Of a DNA stretch of 64,000 nt, positions 28,802-37,191 are shown in pieces; the first letter of the stretch is position 1; every line of letters begins with the position of its first letter. The DNA is from Pseudomonas fluorescens (lineage in GTDB: Bacteria > Pseudomonadota > Gammaproteobacteria > Pseudomonadales > Pseudomonadaceae). The notes below the pieces were generated by a model. That model made no database searches and was not told where the DNA came from. It saw nothing but the letters and a program-made list of their open reading frames with translations. The DNA lies in contig NZ_CP038438.1 of the NCBI RefSeq assembly GCF_004683905.1, forward strand, positions 1,364,001 to 1,428,000, read 5' to 3'. The translations under genes and the position numbers were made by a program.

Positions 28802-29497
28802 ATGAGCATAGTTCGGACAGCATTACCTTTGATTCTGCTAACCAGTGTGTTGACTGGTTGCGCAGGTTTGCAGAAAACCGACTGGCCGACCTGTGCGGCG
28901 GTCGGTGGTGTAGTCGGTGCCGGTCTCGGCGCGACGGAAAGTTCGGCGTGGGCCGGTTATGGCGCGCTGGTGGTCGGTGGTACGGCAGCCGCCTATTGCT
29001 GGGTGCACGGTGATGGCGACGAAGACGGCGATGGTGTGCCGGACAGTCGCGACAAGTGCCCGCACACGCCTAAAGGCGTGCAGGTCGATGCTGACGGCTG
29101 CCCACCACCTGCCCCTGCGCCAGTGGTAGAAGAGGCCGTTGTGGTCAAGGAAGAAACTATCGTCATTCGCGATGTGCACTTCCAGTTCGACAAAGCCACC
29201 CTGACCGGCTCCGACAAACAGGTGCTGGATAAAGTCGCCACGCGCCTGAAACAAGAGTCGTCCACGGCGCAACTGACCGTGACCGGCCACACCGACAGCG
29301 TCGGCAGCGATGCCTACAACAAAAAACTGTCGGATCGCCGTGCGCACTCGGTGGTGGAATACCTGATCCAGCAGGGTGTGCCGCGTGCCAGCTTCGTTTC
29401 GGTCTCGGGCATGGGTGAAAGCCAGCCAGTGGCGGATAACAAAACCGCAGACGGTCGCGCACAGAACCGTCGTACCGAAATCAAAATCGTCCGCTAG
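28802..29497 (+). CDS. OmpA-family lipoprotein with thrombospondin type 3 repeats (copy 1)
   Basis: 231 residues. Signal and lipobox LTGC (Cys19-20 area), then a glycine-rich hydrophobic hairpin (GGVVGAGLGATESSAWAGYGALVVGG) of glycine-zipper type. Next is a calcium-binding TSP3 stretch (DGDEDGDGVPDSRDKCP) and a C-terminal OmpA domain (QFDKATLT, TGHTDSVGSDAYN, LSDRRA, GRAQNRR) that binds peptidoglycan. It should tether the outer membrane to the wall. A close paralogue follows 90 bp downstream. Both genes have the ribosome site within a hairpin. Confidence 0.9.
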   Translation: MSIVRTALPLILLTSVLTGCAGLQKTDWPTCAAVGGVVGAGLGATESSAWAGYGALVVGGTAAAYCWVHGDGDEDGDGVPDSRDKCPHTPKGVQVDADGCPPPAPAPVVEEAVVVKEETIVIRDVHFQFDKATLTGSDKQVLDKVATRLKQESSTAQLTVTGHTDSVGSDAYNKKLSDRRAHSVVEYLIQQGVPRASFVSVSGMGESQPVADNKTADGRAQNRRTEIKIVR

Positions 29498-29505
29498 CCC
29501 CTCTC

Positions 29506-29534
29506 GCATCCGCGGCTTGTGCAGTCGCGGATGC
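29506..29534 (+). terminator. Hairpin between the two OmpA lipoprotein genes
   Basis: GCATCCGCG (29506-29514) pairs perfectly with CGCGGATGC (29526-29534). The following bases GGGTCTTTA carry only three T, so termination may be weak; it may also stabilise the first message. Confidence 0.55.
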
Positions 29535-29543
29535 GGGTCTTTA

Positions 29544-29579
29544 CTCCTGTGTAACCGGTATGGGCCGGTGACACAGGAG
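29544..29579 (+). promoter_or_regulatory. Leader hairpin covering the ribosome site of the second OmpA lipoprotein gene
   Basis: CTCCTGTGT (29544-29552) pairs perfectly with ACACAGGAG (29571-29579), and CCGG with CCGG inside. AGGAG is the Shine-Dalgarno site eight bases before the ATG at 29588, fully buried in the nine-pair stem. This would block initiation until melted by heat, a protein, a small RNA or ribosomes arriving from upstream. Confidence 0.7.
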
Positions 29580-29587
29580 CTTTCACA

Positions 29588-30310
29588 ATGACTGTTTTCT
29601 CAAGGTCCGTCTTGCCGGTGCTGCTGCTGGGCAGCCTGCTCACCGGTTGCGCCACTCATAGCGATGGCGATGCCCCCCTCAATCAACGTACGTGGCCGAT
29701 CTGCAGCCTGATCGGCGGGCTGGTCGGTGGCGGTCTTGGCGCCATTGAAAGTGGCGGCTGGGCCGGTGGCGGTGCGGCGTTGGGGATTCTGACTGGCGGG
29801 CTGATCTGTTATGCCCAGGATGGCGATGAAGACGGCGATGGCGTGTTCGACCGCCGCGACCGTTGCCCTGACACCCCGGCCAATACCCCGGTCGATCATC
29901 GCGGCTGTCCGCTGCCGCAATATCCGGTCACTGCAAAAGCTCCCGAACCTGCGCCGCAATCGGAAGTCATCACCCTCAGCGATGCCGGTAATGTGTTGTT
30001 CGATTTCGACAAGTCGGATCTGACCCCGGCCGCCAAGGCCCAGCTCGATACGCTGATGGACAAATTGCGCAACGCCGACGTGGTCAGCATCAAGGTTATC
30101 GGCCATACCGACAGCAAAGGTTCGGACGCCTACAACCAGGCACTGTCGGAACGACGCGCCAGCAGCGTGGCGGCGTACCTGCTGAGTCAGGGCCTGGCGC
30201 CGGAAAAACTGACCAGTGAAGGACGCGGCGAGAGCGAGCCGGTGGCTGACAACGCAACGGACGAGGGACGGGCAAAAAACCGTCGGGTGGAGTTGCATAT
30301 CAATCGCTAG
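29588..30310 (+). CDS. OmpA-family lipoprotein with thrombospondin type 3 repeats (copy 2)
   Basis: 240 residues with the same order of parts as the upstream gene: lipobox LTGC, glycine-zipper hairpin, TSP3 stretch (DGDEDGDGVFDRRDRCPDTP), a short Pro-rich linker, and OmpA domain (FDFDKSDLTPAAK, GHTDSKGSDAYN, RAKNRRVELHINR). The likeness in both order and sequence indicates tandem duplication followed by divergence. Role: peptidoglycan-linked outer membrane lipoprotein. A long inverted repeat follows the stop. Confidence 0.9.
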   Translation: MTVFSRSVLPVLLLGSLLTGCATHSDGDAPLNQRTWPICSLIGGLVGGGLGAIESGGWAGGGAALGILTGGLICYAQDGDEDGDGVFDRRDRCPDTPANTPVDHRGCPLPQYPVTAKAPEPAPQSEVITLSDAGNVLFDFDKSDLTPAAKAQLDTLMDKLRNADVVSIKVIGHTDSKGSDAYNQALSERRASSVAAYLLSQGLAPEKLTSEGRGESEPVADNATDEGRAKNRRVELHINR

Positions 30311-30336
30311 GACTTGTCTGTAGTCCGCAGGCTAGA

Positions 30337-30370
30337 GCTGCCGGTCGACGATCGTCGTCGAACCGGCAGC
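30337..30370 (+). terminator. Long inverted repeat after the OmpA pair
   Basis: GCTGCCGGT-CGACGA (30337-30351) pairs with TCGTCG-A-ACCGGCAGC (30355-30370), fifteen pairs with one bulged base and a TCG loop. A T-rich tract comes only about 20 bases later, so it is a terminator or mRNA end-stabiliser. Confidence 0.6.
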
Positions 30371-30472
30371 GATCCGACGACTGACAAATGTTTTTTCTTT
30401 TGCCCCTCTGGCTTATCCCCCGCGTAAGCCGTTACTGTGCGCCCAAAGAATAATTCCGACACGGGGGAGCGT

Positions 30473-30748
30473 ATGAAGGTTTTCTGGGGGCTGGGGCGTT
30501 TGCTGACCCTGCTGTTCTGGTGCGTGGTGGTGGTCAATCTGCTGCTGCCGTTTGTGCATCCGCTGCATGCGCTGGTCAATCTGGCCGGTGCCTCGCTGCT
30601 GGCGCTGCATGTGCTTGAGTTGCTTTTCTCGCGCCTCAAAGGGCGTCCCAACCCGTGGCGCGACCGTCTGCGCATCCTGCTGTTCGGCGTTTTTCACCTG
30701 CAAACCATCCCGGCCCCGGCCGCTCCGGAGGCTTCTTCCCATGCGTAA
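30473..30748 (+). CDS. DUF1145 family small membrane protein
   Basis: 91 residues with two hydrophobic helices (about 8-27 and 33-50) joined by FVHPLHALVN, and a polar C-terminal part ending Pro/Ala rich. GGGGGAG stands before the ATG at 30473. It resembles DUF1145 (YhhL-type) inner membrane proteins of unknown function. The last eight bases overlap the start of the collagen-like gene, so the two are co-translated. Confidence 0.8.
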   Translation: MKVFWGLGRLLTLLFWCVVVVNLLLPFVHPLHALVNLAGASLLALHVLELLFSRLKGRPNPWRDRLRILLFGVFHLQTIPAPAAPEASSHA

Positions 30749-31499
30749 ACTTTGCCTGCTCGCTGCATTCATCAGTCCTCTGGCCTGCGCCCAGGTGGTC
30801 AGCGTCGAAACCAACTCCCTGATGCGTTTGCCCAACACCGCCAGCACCTTGCAGCTGGAACGGCTGGACGTGGCGGACTATGGCACCTTGCTGATTCCTG
30901 CCAATGTGACCGAGCTGACCGTCGGTGAATTGCGTCTGGGCCATGAAGCGCGCATTGCGATCGTCCCGAGTGAACAGGCGCTGGACATGAAAGTCATTCG
31001 TGCCGAACTGTCCGAAGGCAGCCTGATCACCGCACGTGGCGCGCCGGGCACCTATGAAAAAGCCGCCCGTGCCGGGCGTAATCTGAATTTGCAGTTCAAG
31101 GCACTGAACGCGCCAAAACTGTTTGTCGATGCCCGTGGCGGCACCGGCGCACCGGGTTTCGTCGGCCTGGATGGCGGCAACGGCGAAGATCCGGGCTGCA
31201 CCTGGGGCGCGGCCGGTCATGGTTTTGACGGCAGCAATGGTAGTGACGGCCAGCCGGGCGCACCGGGTGCGTTGGTGCGTCTTGAAGTGCCGCGCGAGTT
31301 TCCGGCCGAGCTGATCAAGGTCAACGTTGCGGGCGGCGCCGGTGGTCCAGCGGGTGTTGGCGGCAAGGCGGGCAAGGGCGGCCAGTCCAAGGGCTGCCTG
31401 GTGTATCGCGCCGATGGCGGCAAGAACGGCAAGGCCGGGGCGGATGGTCAGCCTGGGCCGGTGGGTGCGGCGGGGGCGGTGACTGTGCAGCGCCTCTGA
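30741..31499 (+). CDS. Secreted protein with collagen-like Gly-X-Y stretches
   Basis: 252 residues. Signal peptide MRKLCLLAAFISPLACA with cleavage near residue 17. Residues 18-125 form a beta-rich region with several ELR/ELT strands. From about 133 on there are three short Gly-X-Y blocks (GGTGAPGFVGLDGG, GSNGSDGQPGAPG, GGKNGKAGADGQPGPVG) separated by Cys-containing loops (DPGCTWG and SKGCLVY). The blocks are too short for a long collagen rod; they could form loops or a small trimer. It overlaps the DUF1145 gene by eight bases. Function unknown; a surface or matrix role is only a guess. Confidence 0.78.
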   Translation: MRKLCLLAAFISPLACAQVVSVETNSLMRLPNTASTLQLERLDVADYGTLLIPANVTELTVGELRLGHEARIAIVPSEQALDMKVIRAELSEGSLITARGAPGTYEKAARAGRNLNLQFKALNAPKLFVDARGGTGAPGFVGLDGGNGEDPGCTWGAAGHGFDGSNGSDGQPGAPGALVRLEVPREFPAELIKVNVAGGAGGPAGVGGKAGKGGQSKGCLVYRADGGKNGKAGADGQPGPVGAAGAVTVQRL

Positions 31500-31521
31500 A
31501 TAACAGCACTGTTCACAATTG

Positions 31522-31649
31522 AGGTGAGGGGATTTATCCCCGATGGGCTGCGAAGCAGCCCACTCCAGATACCGCGTTTCTTCAGATTGAACGCGTCAGC
31601 TGATTTGGGGCCGCTTCGCGCGCCATCGGGGATAAATCCCCTCACCACA
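31522..31649. repeat. REP pair (REPIN), GGGGATTTATCCCC family
   Basis: GTGAGGGGATTTATCCCCGA at the left is mirrored by the same sequence inverted at the right, with inner palindromes GGGCTGCGAAGCAGCCC and GGGGCCGCTTCGCGCGCC. It fills the convergent gap before the CopD-like gene. Confidence 0.9.
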
Positions 31650-31680
31650 AAAGTGTTCACAGCGCAAAAAATGGGGTGGG

Positions 31681-32145
31681 TCAGAACATCGGCCGCGCCG
31701 CGGCAATCGCCACCAGCACCAAACCGACAATCAAGTTGATCCCCACCACCCGGCGAATCCGCCCCAGCACTGCCGCGCCCGCCGGCCAGTCCTTGGCTTC
31801 CACCGCTTTACGCAATTCCGGCAGCATCAAACCCTGAATCCGGATGAACAGCGCCGTCATCACCACGTATAGCCCGATCATCACCTGGACGTACTTCGGC
31901 GCGGTCTCGAAACCGACCTGCTGTAAATGCAACATGCCCACGCCGCTGATCGGCAACAGGATCACCGCGACCCAGACCCAGCGGAAAAAACCTTGAAACA
32001 CTTCCACCCACAAGGTCAGGCGGCCAGGGCCGTCGAGAGCCTTTACAGCCGCCGGGCGCAGGACCATCCAGGCGAAAAACATGCCGCCGACCCAGACCAG
32101 GGCGGACAGGACATGCAGCGGATAAACGAGGCTAAAAGGTGTCAT
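31681..32145 (-). CDS. CopD-like integral membrane protein
   Basis: 154 residues with four hydrophobic helices. The first helix carries YPLHVLSALVWVGGMFFAWMVLRP, the His/Trp pattern of the CopD/YqhA-like copper resistance D domain that often binds haem or copper. A basic loop KALDGPGR follows. The ATG at 32145 has GGAG eight bases upstream; the open frame before it covers the LexA box and dinG start. It is transcribed divergently from dinG across a shared LexA-type box; I recall the same pair as SOS genes in P. aeruginosa. Function unknown. Confidence 0.82.
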   Translation of the reverse strand: MTPFSLVYPLHVLSALVWVGGMFFAWMVLRPAAVKALDGPGRLTLWVEVFQGFFRWVWVAVILLPISGVGMLHLQQVGFETAPKYVQVMIGLYVVMTALFIRIQGLMLPELRKAVEAKDWPAGAAVLGRIRRVVGINLIVGLVLVAIAAARPMF

Positions 32146-32207
32146 TGGGGGCACTCCGTTCTGCGCGGGATTAATTAGCGGGGTATGATAGCCGCCATCC
32201 GAAACCA

Positions 32208-32223
32208 CTGAAAATTTATCCAG
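32208..32223. promoter_or_regulatory. LexA box between the CopD-like gene and dinG
   Basis: CTG AAAATTTATC CAG fits the LexA operator length and AT-rich core. It is 22 bp before the dinG ATG and 62 bp before the divergent gene, so one bound repressor could control both. Confidence 0.72.
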
Positions 32224-32245
32224 CGTTTTTAGCGCCCGACAATCA

Positions 32246-34390
32246 ATGATCAGCACTGAACTCAAAACCACGATCCAGGGCGCCTATTCGCGTTTTCTTG
32301 AAGCCAAGAGCCTCAAGCCGCGTTACGGCCAGCGCCTGATGATCGCTGAAATCGCCAAAGTCCTCGGGGATATCGACACCGACGACGAAGGCCGGCGCAG
32401 TGGCGACCCCGCGATTGTCGCGGTGGAAGCCGGCACCGGTACAGGCAAGACCGTGGCCTACAGCCTGGCGGCAATCCCCACGGCGAAACTGGCCGGCAAG
32501 CGCCTGGTGATCGCCACCGCGACCGTGGCCCTGCAAGAGCAGATCGTCTACAAGGACTTGCCCGACCTGATGCGCAACAGCGGGCTGAACTTCAGCTTTG
32601 CGCTGGCCAAGGGCCGTGGCCGCTACATGTGCCTGTCCAAGCTCGACATGTTGCTGCAGGAAGGCCACGCGCAAACCGCCACCGCCCAGTTGTTCGAAGA
32701 GGAAGGTTTCAAGATCGAGGTCGACGAGGCCAGTCAGAAGCTGTTCACCAGCATGATCGAGAAGCTCGCCGGCAATAAATGGGACGGCGACCGCGACAGC
32801 TGGCCCAACGCGCTGGAAGATGCCGACTGGGCGCGCCTGACCACCGATCACAGCCAGTGCACCAATCGCCACTGCCCGAACTTCGGCCAATGCGCTTTCT
32901 ACAAGGCGCGCGAAGGCATGGGCAAGGTCGACGTGATCGTCACCAACCACGACATGGTGCTGGCTGACCTCGCTTTGGGCGGCGGCGCGGTACTACCGGA
33001 TCCGCGTGACACCATTTACGTGTTCGACGAAGGCCATCACCTGCCGGACAAGGCCATCGGCCACTTCGCCCACTACACGCGCCTGCGTTCCACCGCCGAC
33101 TGGCTGGAAACCACCGCGAAGAACCTCACCAAATTGTTGGCCCAGCATCCGTTGCCGGGCGATCTCGGCAAGCTGATCGAGCAAGTGCCCGAGCTGGCGC
33201 GCGAGATCAAGACCCAGCAGCAGTTCATGTTCACCGCGTGCGAGCAGATTGCCGATTTCAAACCCGGCGAAGACGTCGAAGGTCGCGAGCGGCCACGCCA
33301 TCGTTTCGTCGGCGGGGTGATTCCCGAGCACATGCGCGAAATGGGCATCGAGCTGAAAAAGGGTTATTCGCGGCTCAACGATCTGTTCACCCGCCTGACC
33401 GACCTGCTCAAGGAAGGCATGGACGGCGAGGTCAACATCGGCATCGCCAGCAACCAGGCCGAAGAGTGGTATCCGCTGTTCGGCAGCCTGTTGTCCCGGG
33501 CTTCGGGCAACTGGGAATTGTGGACCGCGTTCACCGCCGAAGACCCGGAAGACAGCCCGCCTATGGCCCGCTGGCTGACGCTGGCGGAAAGCGGTTCGCT
33601 GTTCGACATCGAGGTTAACGCCAGCCCGATTCTCGCCGCCGAGACTCTGCGTCGCAGCTTGTGGAACGTGGCCTACGGCTGCCTGGTGACCTCGGCAACC
33701 TTGACGGCACTGGGCACTTTCGACCGTTTCCGCATGCGCGCCGGCCTGCCGAAAAAAGCGGTCACTGCCGTTGTGCCGAGCCCGTTTCATCATGCCGACG
33801 CCGGCGTGCTGCGGGTCCCGGATCTGAAGGCCGACCCACGCGACGCCGCTGCTCACACCGCGGCGATCATCCGCGAGTTGCCGGATCTGGTCGAAGGCTC
33901 GCGCGGCACGCTGGTGCTGTTCTCCTCGCGCAAACAGATGCAGGACGTGTTCGATGGCCTCGACCGCGACTGGCGCAAGCAAGTGTTCATTCAAGGCAAC
34001 CTGTCGAAACAGGAAACCCTGAACAAGCACAAGGCGCGGGTCGATGGCGGCGATTCCAGCGTGCTGTTCGGTCTTGCCAGTTTCGCCGAAGGGGTGGACT
34101 TGCCGGGGGCGTACTGCGAGCACGTGGTGATCGCCAAGATCCCGTTCTCGGTGCCGGACGACCCGGTCGAGGCGGCGCTGTCGGAGTGGATCGAGGCCCG
34201 TGGCGGCAATCCGTTCATGGAAATCTCGGTGCCCGACGCTTCGCTGAAACTGGTCCAGGCCTGCGGGCGCCTGCTGCGTACCGAAGAGGACCGCGGCACC
34301 ATCACCTTGCTCGATCGGCGCCTGGTCACCCAGCGCTACGGCAAGGCGATCCTCAATGCGTTGCCGCCATTCCGTCGTGAAATATCCTGA
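32246..34390 (+). CDS. dinG: ATP-dependent DNA helicase DinG
   Basis: 714 residues, the E. coli DinG length. Superfamily 2 XPD-like helicase, 5' to 3', that removes R-loops and D-loops. Walker A is AGTGTGKT near residue 72. Four Cys for the iron-sulphur cluster lie at CLSKL and in the CTNRHCPNFGQC cluster. The DEGH box is in VFDEGHHLPD near residue 260, and the motif VI QACGRLLRTEEDRG is near the C-terminus. A LexA box lies 22 bp upstream, consistent with its SOS role. Confidence 0.95.
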   Translation: MISTELKTTIQGAYSRFLEAKSLKPRYGQRLMIAEIAKVLGDIDTDDEGRRSGDPAIVAVEAGTGTGKTVAYSLAAIPTAKLAGKRLVIATATVALQEQIVYKDLPDLMRNSGLNFSFALAKGRGRYMCLSKLDMLLQEGHAQTATAQLFEEEGFKIEVDEASQKLFTSMIEKLAGNKWDGDRDSWPNALEDADWARLTTDHSQCTNRHCPNFGQCAFYKAREGMGKVDVIVTNHDMVLADLALGGGAVLPDPRDTIYVFDEGHHLPDKAIGHFAHYTRLRSTADWLETTAKNLTKLLAQHPLPGDLGKLIEQVPELAREIKTQQQFMFTACEQIADFKPGEDVEGRERPRHRFVGGVIPEHMREMGIELKKGYSRLNDLFTRLTDLLKEGMDGEVNIGIASNQAEEWYPLFGSLLSRASGNWELWTAFTAEDPEDSPPMARWLTLAESGSLFDIEVNASPILAAETLRRSLWNVAYGCLVTSATLTALGTFDRFRMRAGLPKKAVTAVVPSPFHHADAGVLRVPDLKADPRDAAAHTAAIIRELPDLVEGSRGTLVLFSSRKQMQDVFDGLDRDWRKQVFIQGNLSKQETLNKHKARVDGGDSSVLFGLASFAEGVDLPGAYCEHVVIAKIPFSVPDDPVEAALSEWIEARGGNPFMEISVPDASLKLVQACGRLLRTEEDRGTITLLDRRLVTQRYGKAILNALPPFRREIS

Positions 34391-34484
34391 GACAACGGTG
34401 GGCAGTTTTGCCCGCCGCGCTGTCTATCTCTCTGCCATGCTTTTCCATTGGCCTTAGTTGGTCGTTAGGGAGAACTCCGTTCTT

Positions 34485-36977
34485 ATGATTCGCCGTTCGT
34501 TGCCTGCCGTATTCGCCTTGATTTTCGCTGCCCCGTTACTGGCGGCGCCTGCGGGTCAGCAGACCCTGTTCAACTTCGTCCGTCCTGCCGACGTGGTGAA
34601 AGTCGTCACCGAAAACACTGACCTGCCACAAGCCAACGCCGAGCAAACCCCGGAAGGTGAAGTGCTGCGCCGGGTGACGTTCAACCCGGTGGCTCGACCG
34701 ACCCTGCGTCTGACTCCGCAAACCGGCGCCTGGGACTGGTCGCAGTCGGGCATGATGAGCCTGCGTCTGCAGAGTGCAATGAACTGGGCCGTGACGGTCT
34801 ATGTGCAAATCCAGAGCAATAACGGCCAGACCCTGACCAGCCGCGTCGACCTGCCGGCCGGCCCGGCGCAAACCCTTTTGGTGCCGCTGGTGGCGACCTC
34901 GCCGCTGAGCCAGGGCATGAAGGCCGGGCCGCCGATGCCGATGACTGTCGATGGCCAGCGAATTCTGCTGGCCAGCAGCAGCGGTGAACTGGATCGCAGC
35001 CAGGTGGTGTCGGTGAGTCTGTGGATGGATCAGCCGAAAGCCGCGCAGAGCCTGCTGCTCGAGCGATTCGGCGTGCAGGACGGCGATGCTGTGACCCAGG
35101 CCGTCTACGGCAATCTGGTGGATGCTTACGGTCAATCGACCCGCAGCAAATGGCCGGAAAAAATCACCAATGACGAACAACTGAAATCCGCCGCCGCCAA
35201 GGAACAGCAACAGCTGAAAACCTGGCTGGCCGAGCGCGAAAAGTCTTCGCTGGACAAGTTCGGTGGCTGGAACAGAGGTCCGGCGTTCAAGGCCAGCGGG
35301 TTTTTCCGCACCGAAAAGCGTGACGGGCGCTGGTATCTGGTGACCCCTGAAGGACATCCGTTCTATTCGCTGGGGGTCAACACCGTCAGCCCGCAGGTCA
35401 ACCAGACCTACGTCGCCGGGCGTGAGTGGATGTTCGAATCGCTGCCAAAACCAGACGAGCCACTTGCCAGCCATTTCGGCGAGGGCGACAACCGTGGCGG
35501 CAACGGCGCCGATCAGGGCCGCGGCTATGGCAACGGGCGCTGGTACGATTTCTACGGCGCCAACCTGCAGCGGGTTTACGGCGAGTCCTGCAAACCGGAC
35601 AGCGATACCAAGGCCGGAATTGCTGAAGCGGCCAAGGCTGGTGCGGTTGAAGAAACCGCAGTAAAAGCTGCCGAGCCTGTGCCAAAGTCAAACGAGGCGA
35701 AGGCCGGTGTCGCCGCAGCGGCGAAAACAGACGCCGTAGCGACGACTGCTGAAAAGGCTGCCGATCAACCCGTCGCTGCGCCGTGCAAGGCCACGGTCGA
35801 TCAGCAGAAGTGGGCCACGCACACCCTCGATCGCCTGCAGGCCTGGGGTTTCAACACCGTCGGCAACTGGAGTGCCGACTCGCTTGCCGACGCCGAACGG
35901 GTGCCGTACACCTTGCCGCTGTCGATCGTAGGCGATTACACCAGCATCAGCACCGGCAGCGATTGGTGGGGCGGCATGCCTGACCCGTTCGACCCGCGTT
36001 TCGCCATGGCCACCGAGCGTGCCGTGGCCATTGCTGCCCGCGATCATCGTGATGATCCGTGGCTGATCGGCTACTACGCCGACAACGAACTGGCCTGGGC
36101 CGGCCCCGGCGACGACCCGCAGTCGCGCTACGCCCTGGCCTACGGCACATTGAAAATGACCACCGACGTGCCGGCCAAGCGCGCATTCCTCAAGCAACTG
36201 CGCGACAAGTACCGCAACCAGGCGGGGCTGTCGAAAGCGTGGGGCATTGATCTGCCGGCGTGGGAATTGATGGAAGACCCGGGTTTCGTGCCACCGATGC
36301 CGAATCCGGAGCACCCGGAAATCGAAAACGACTTCAAATACTTCCAGAAAGTGTTCGCCGACACCTATTTCAAGACCATCTCCGATTCGCTGAAGTGGCA
36401 CGCGCCGAATCAGTTGCTGCTCGGTGGCCGTTTCGCCACCAGCACTCCGGAAGCGGTGGCGTCCTGCGCGCAGTATTGCGACGTGTTGAGTTTCAATATG
36501 TACACGTTGAAACCGCAGGACGGCTATGACTTCGCCGCTCTGCGCGCGCTCGACAAACCGGTACTGATCACCGAATTCAACTTCGGCTCCAGTGATCGTG
36601 GCCCGTTCTGGGGTGGCGTGACGCAACTGGCGCGGGAAGAAGATCGCGGCCCGGCGTATGCCAACTTCCTCAAACAGGCGTTGAGTGAGCCGTCGATTGT
36701 CGGCGTGCACTGGTTCCAGTATCTGGATCAACCGGTGACCGGGCGTCTGCTCGATGGCGAGAACGGGCACTTCGGCCTGGTGGGGATTACCGATCTGCCG
36801 TATCAGGGCTTTGTCGAGGCGGTACGCAAGAGCAATTTGCAGGCGATCGATCAGTTGGGCAAAGAGGCTGAGAAGGCCGCCGCTGTCGGTCATGAAGCGG
36901 AGGGCGGGCGCAAGGGTGAAGCTGGCAAAGGCCCGGGGGGCGGGCATGCCGGTGGGCATTCGGGCAATGGTCATTAA
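34485..36977 (+). CDS. Secreted glycoside hydrolase, clan GH-A (beta-agarase GH50-like)
   Basis: 830 residues. The signal peptide ends at LLA-APAG (about residue 21). An N-terminal beta-sandwich (25-210) precedes a TIM barrel. The acid/base Glu535 sits in YYADNELAWAG, and the nucleophile Glu697 in LITEFNFGS, as in GH-A enzymes. The barrel is interrupted at residues 369-434 by an Ala/Lys/Glu-rich low-complexity insert that starts and ends with Cys. The C-terminal 35 residues are Gly/His/Lys rich. GH50 enzymes act on agarose, but many Pseudomonas homologues have no known substrate; an alginate- or glucan-type target is as likely. GGGAG precedes the ATG by a long 12 bases. Confidence 0.75.
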   Translation: MIRRSLPAVFALIFAAPLLAAPAGQQTLFNFVRPADVVKVVTENTDLPQANAEQTPEGEVLRRVTFNPVARPTLRLTPQTGAWDWSQSGMMSLRLQSAMNWAVTVYVQIQSNNGQTLTSRVDLPAGPAQTLLVPLVATSPLSQGMKAGPPMPMTVDGQRILLASSSGELDRSQVVSVSLWMDQPKAAQSLLLERFGVQDGDAVTQAVYGNLVDAYGQSTRSKWPEKITNDEQLKSAAAKEQQQLKTWLAEREKSSLDKFGGWNRGPAFKASGFFRTEKRDGRWYLVTPEGHPFYSLGVNTVSPQVNQTYVAGREWMFESLPKPDEPLASHFGEGDNRGGNGADQGRGYGNGRWYDFYGANLQRVYGESCKPDSDTKAGIAEAAKAGAVEETAVKAAEPVPKSNEAKAGVAAAAKTDAVATTAEKAADQPVAAPCKATVDQQKWATHTLDRLQAWGFNTVGNWSADSLADAERVPYTLPLSIVGDYTSISTGSDWWGGMPDPFDPRFAMATERAVAIAARDHRDDPWLIGYYADNELAWAGPGDDPQSRYALAYGTLKMTTDVPAKRAFLKQLRDKYRNQAGLSKAWGIDLPAWELMEDPGFVPPMPNPEHPEIENDFKYFQKVFADTYFKTISDSLKWHAPNQLLLGGRFATSTPEAVASCAQYCDVLSFNMYTLKPQDGYDFAALRALDKPVLITEFNFGSSDRGPFWGGVTQLAREEDRGPAYANFLKQALSEPSIVGVHWFQYLDQPVTGRLLDGENGHFGLVGITDLPYQGFVEAVRKSNLQAIDQLGKEAEKAAAVGHEAEGGRKGEAGKGPGGGHAGGHSGNGH

Positions 36978-36997
36978 GGTTCAGACCGCGTTATCGT

Positions 36998-37078
36998 TTT
37001 TCGCGAGCAAGCTCGCTCCCACACTGGATCTCTGCCACACCAAAGAATCTCTGTGGGAGCGAGCTTGCTCGCGAAGGC
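36998..37078. repeat. REP pair (REPIN), variant GTGGGAGCGAGCTTGCTCGCGAA
   Basis: Inverted 23-mers at 37000-37022 and 37053-37075. Both arms carry the same change (GAGCTTGC for GGGCTTGC), so the pair has changed in step, as expected if copied as one unit. Confidence 0.9.
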
Positions 37079-37191
37079 GTCAGCCGCGTCACCGCATCAT
37101 TCAACCGTCCGGCCCGCAGCTGTTCCCAAATCCCTCAAGGGCTGGAACAATGCGGGCCACTTTGTAGAGCGTTTTCGCGGGGGAGTTGCGG

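Noticed and set aside
32993..34123. 376-codon open frame on the minus strand
   Set aside because: Antisense to dinG.
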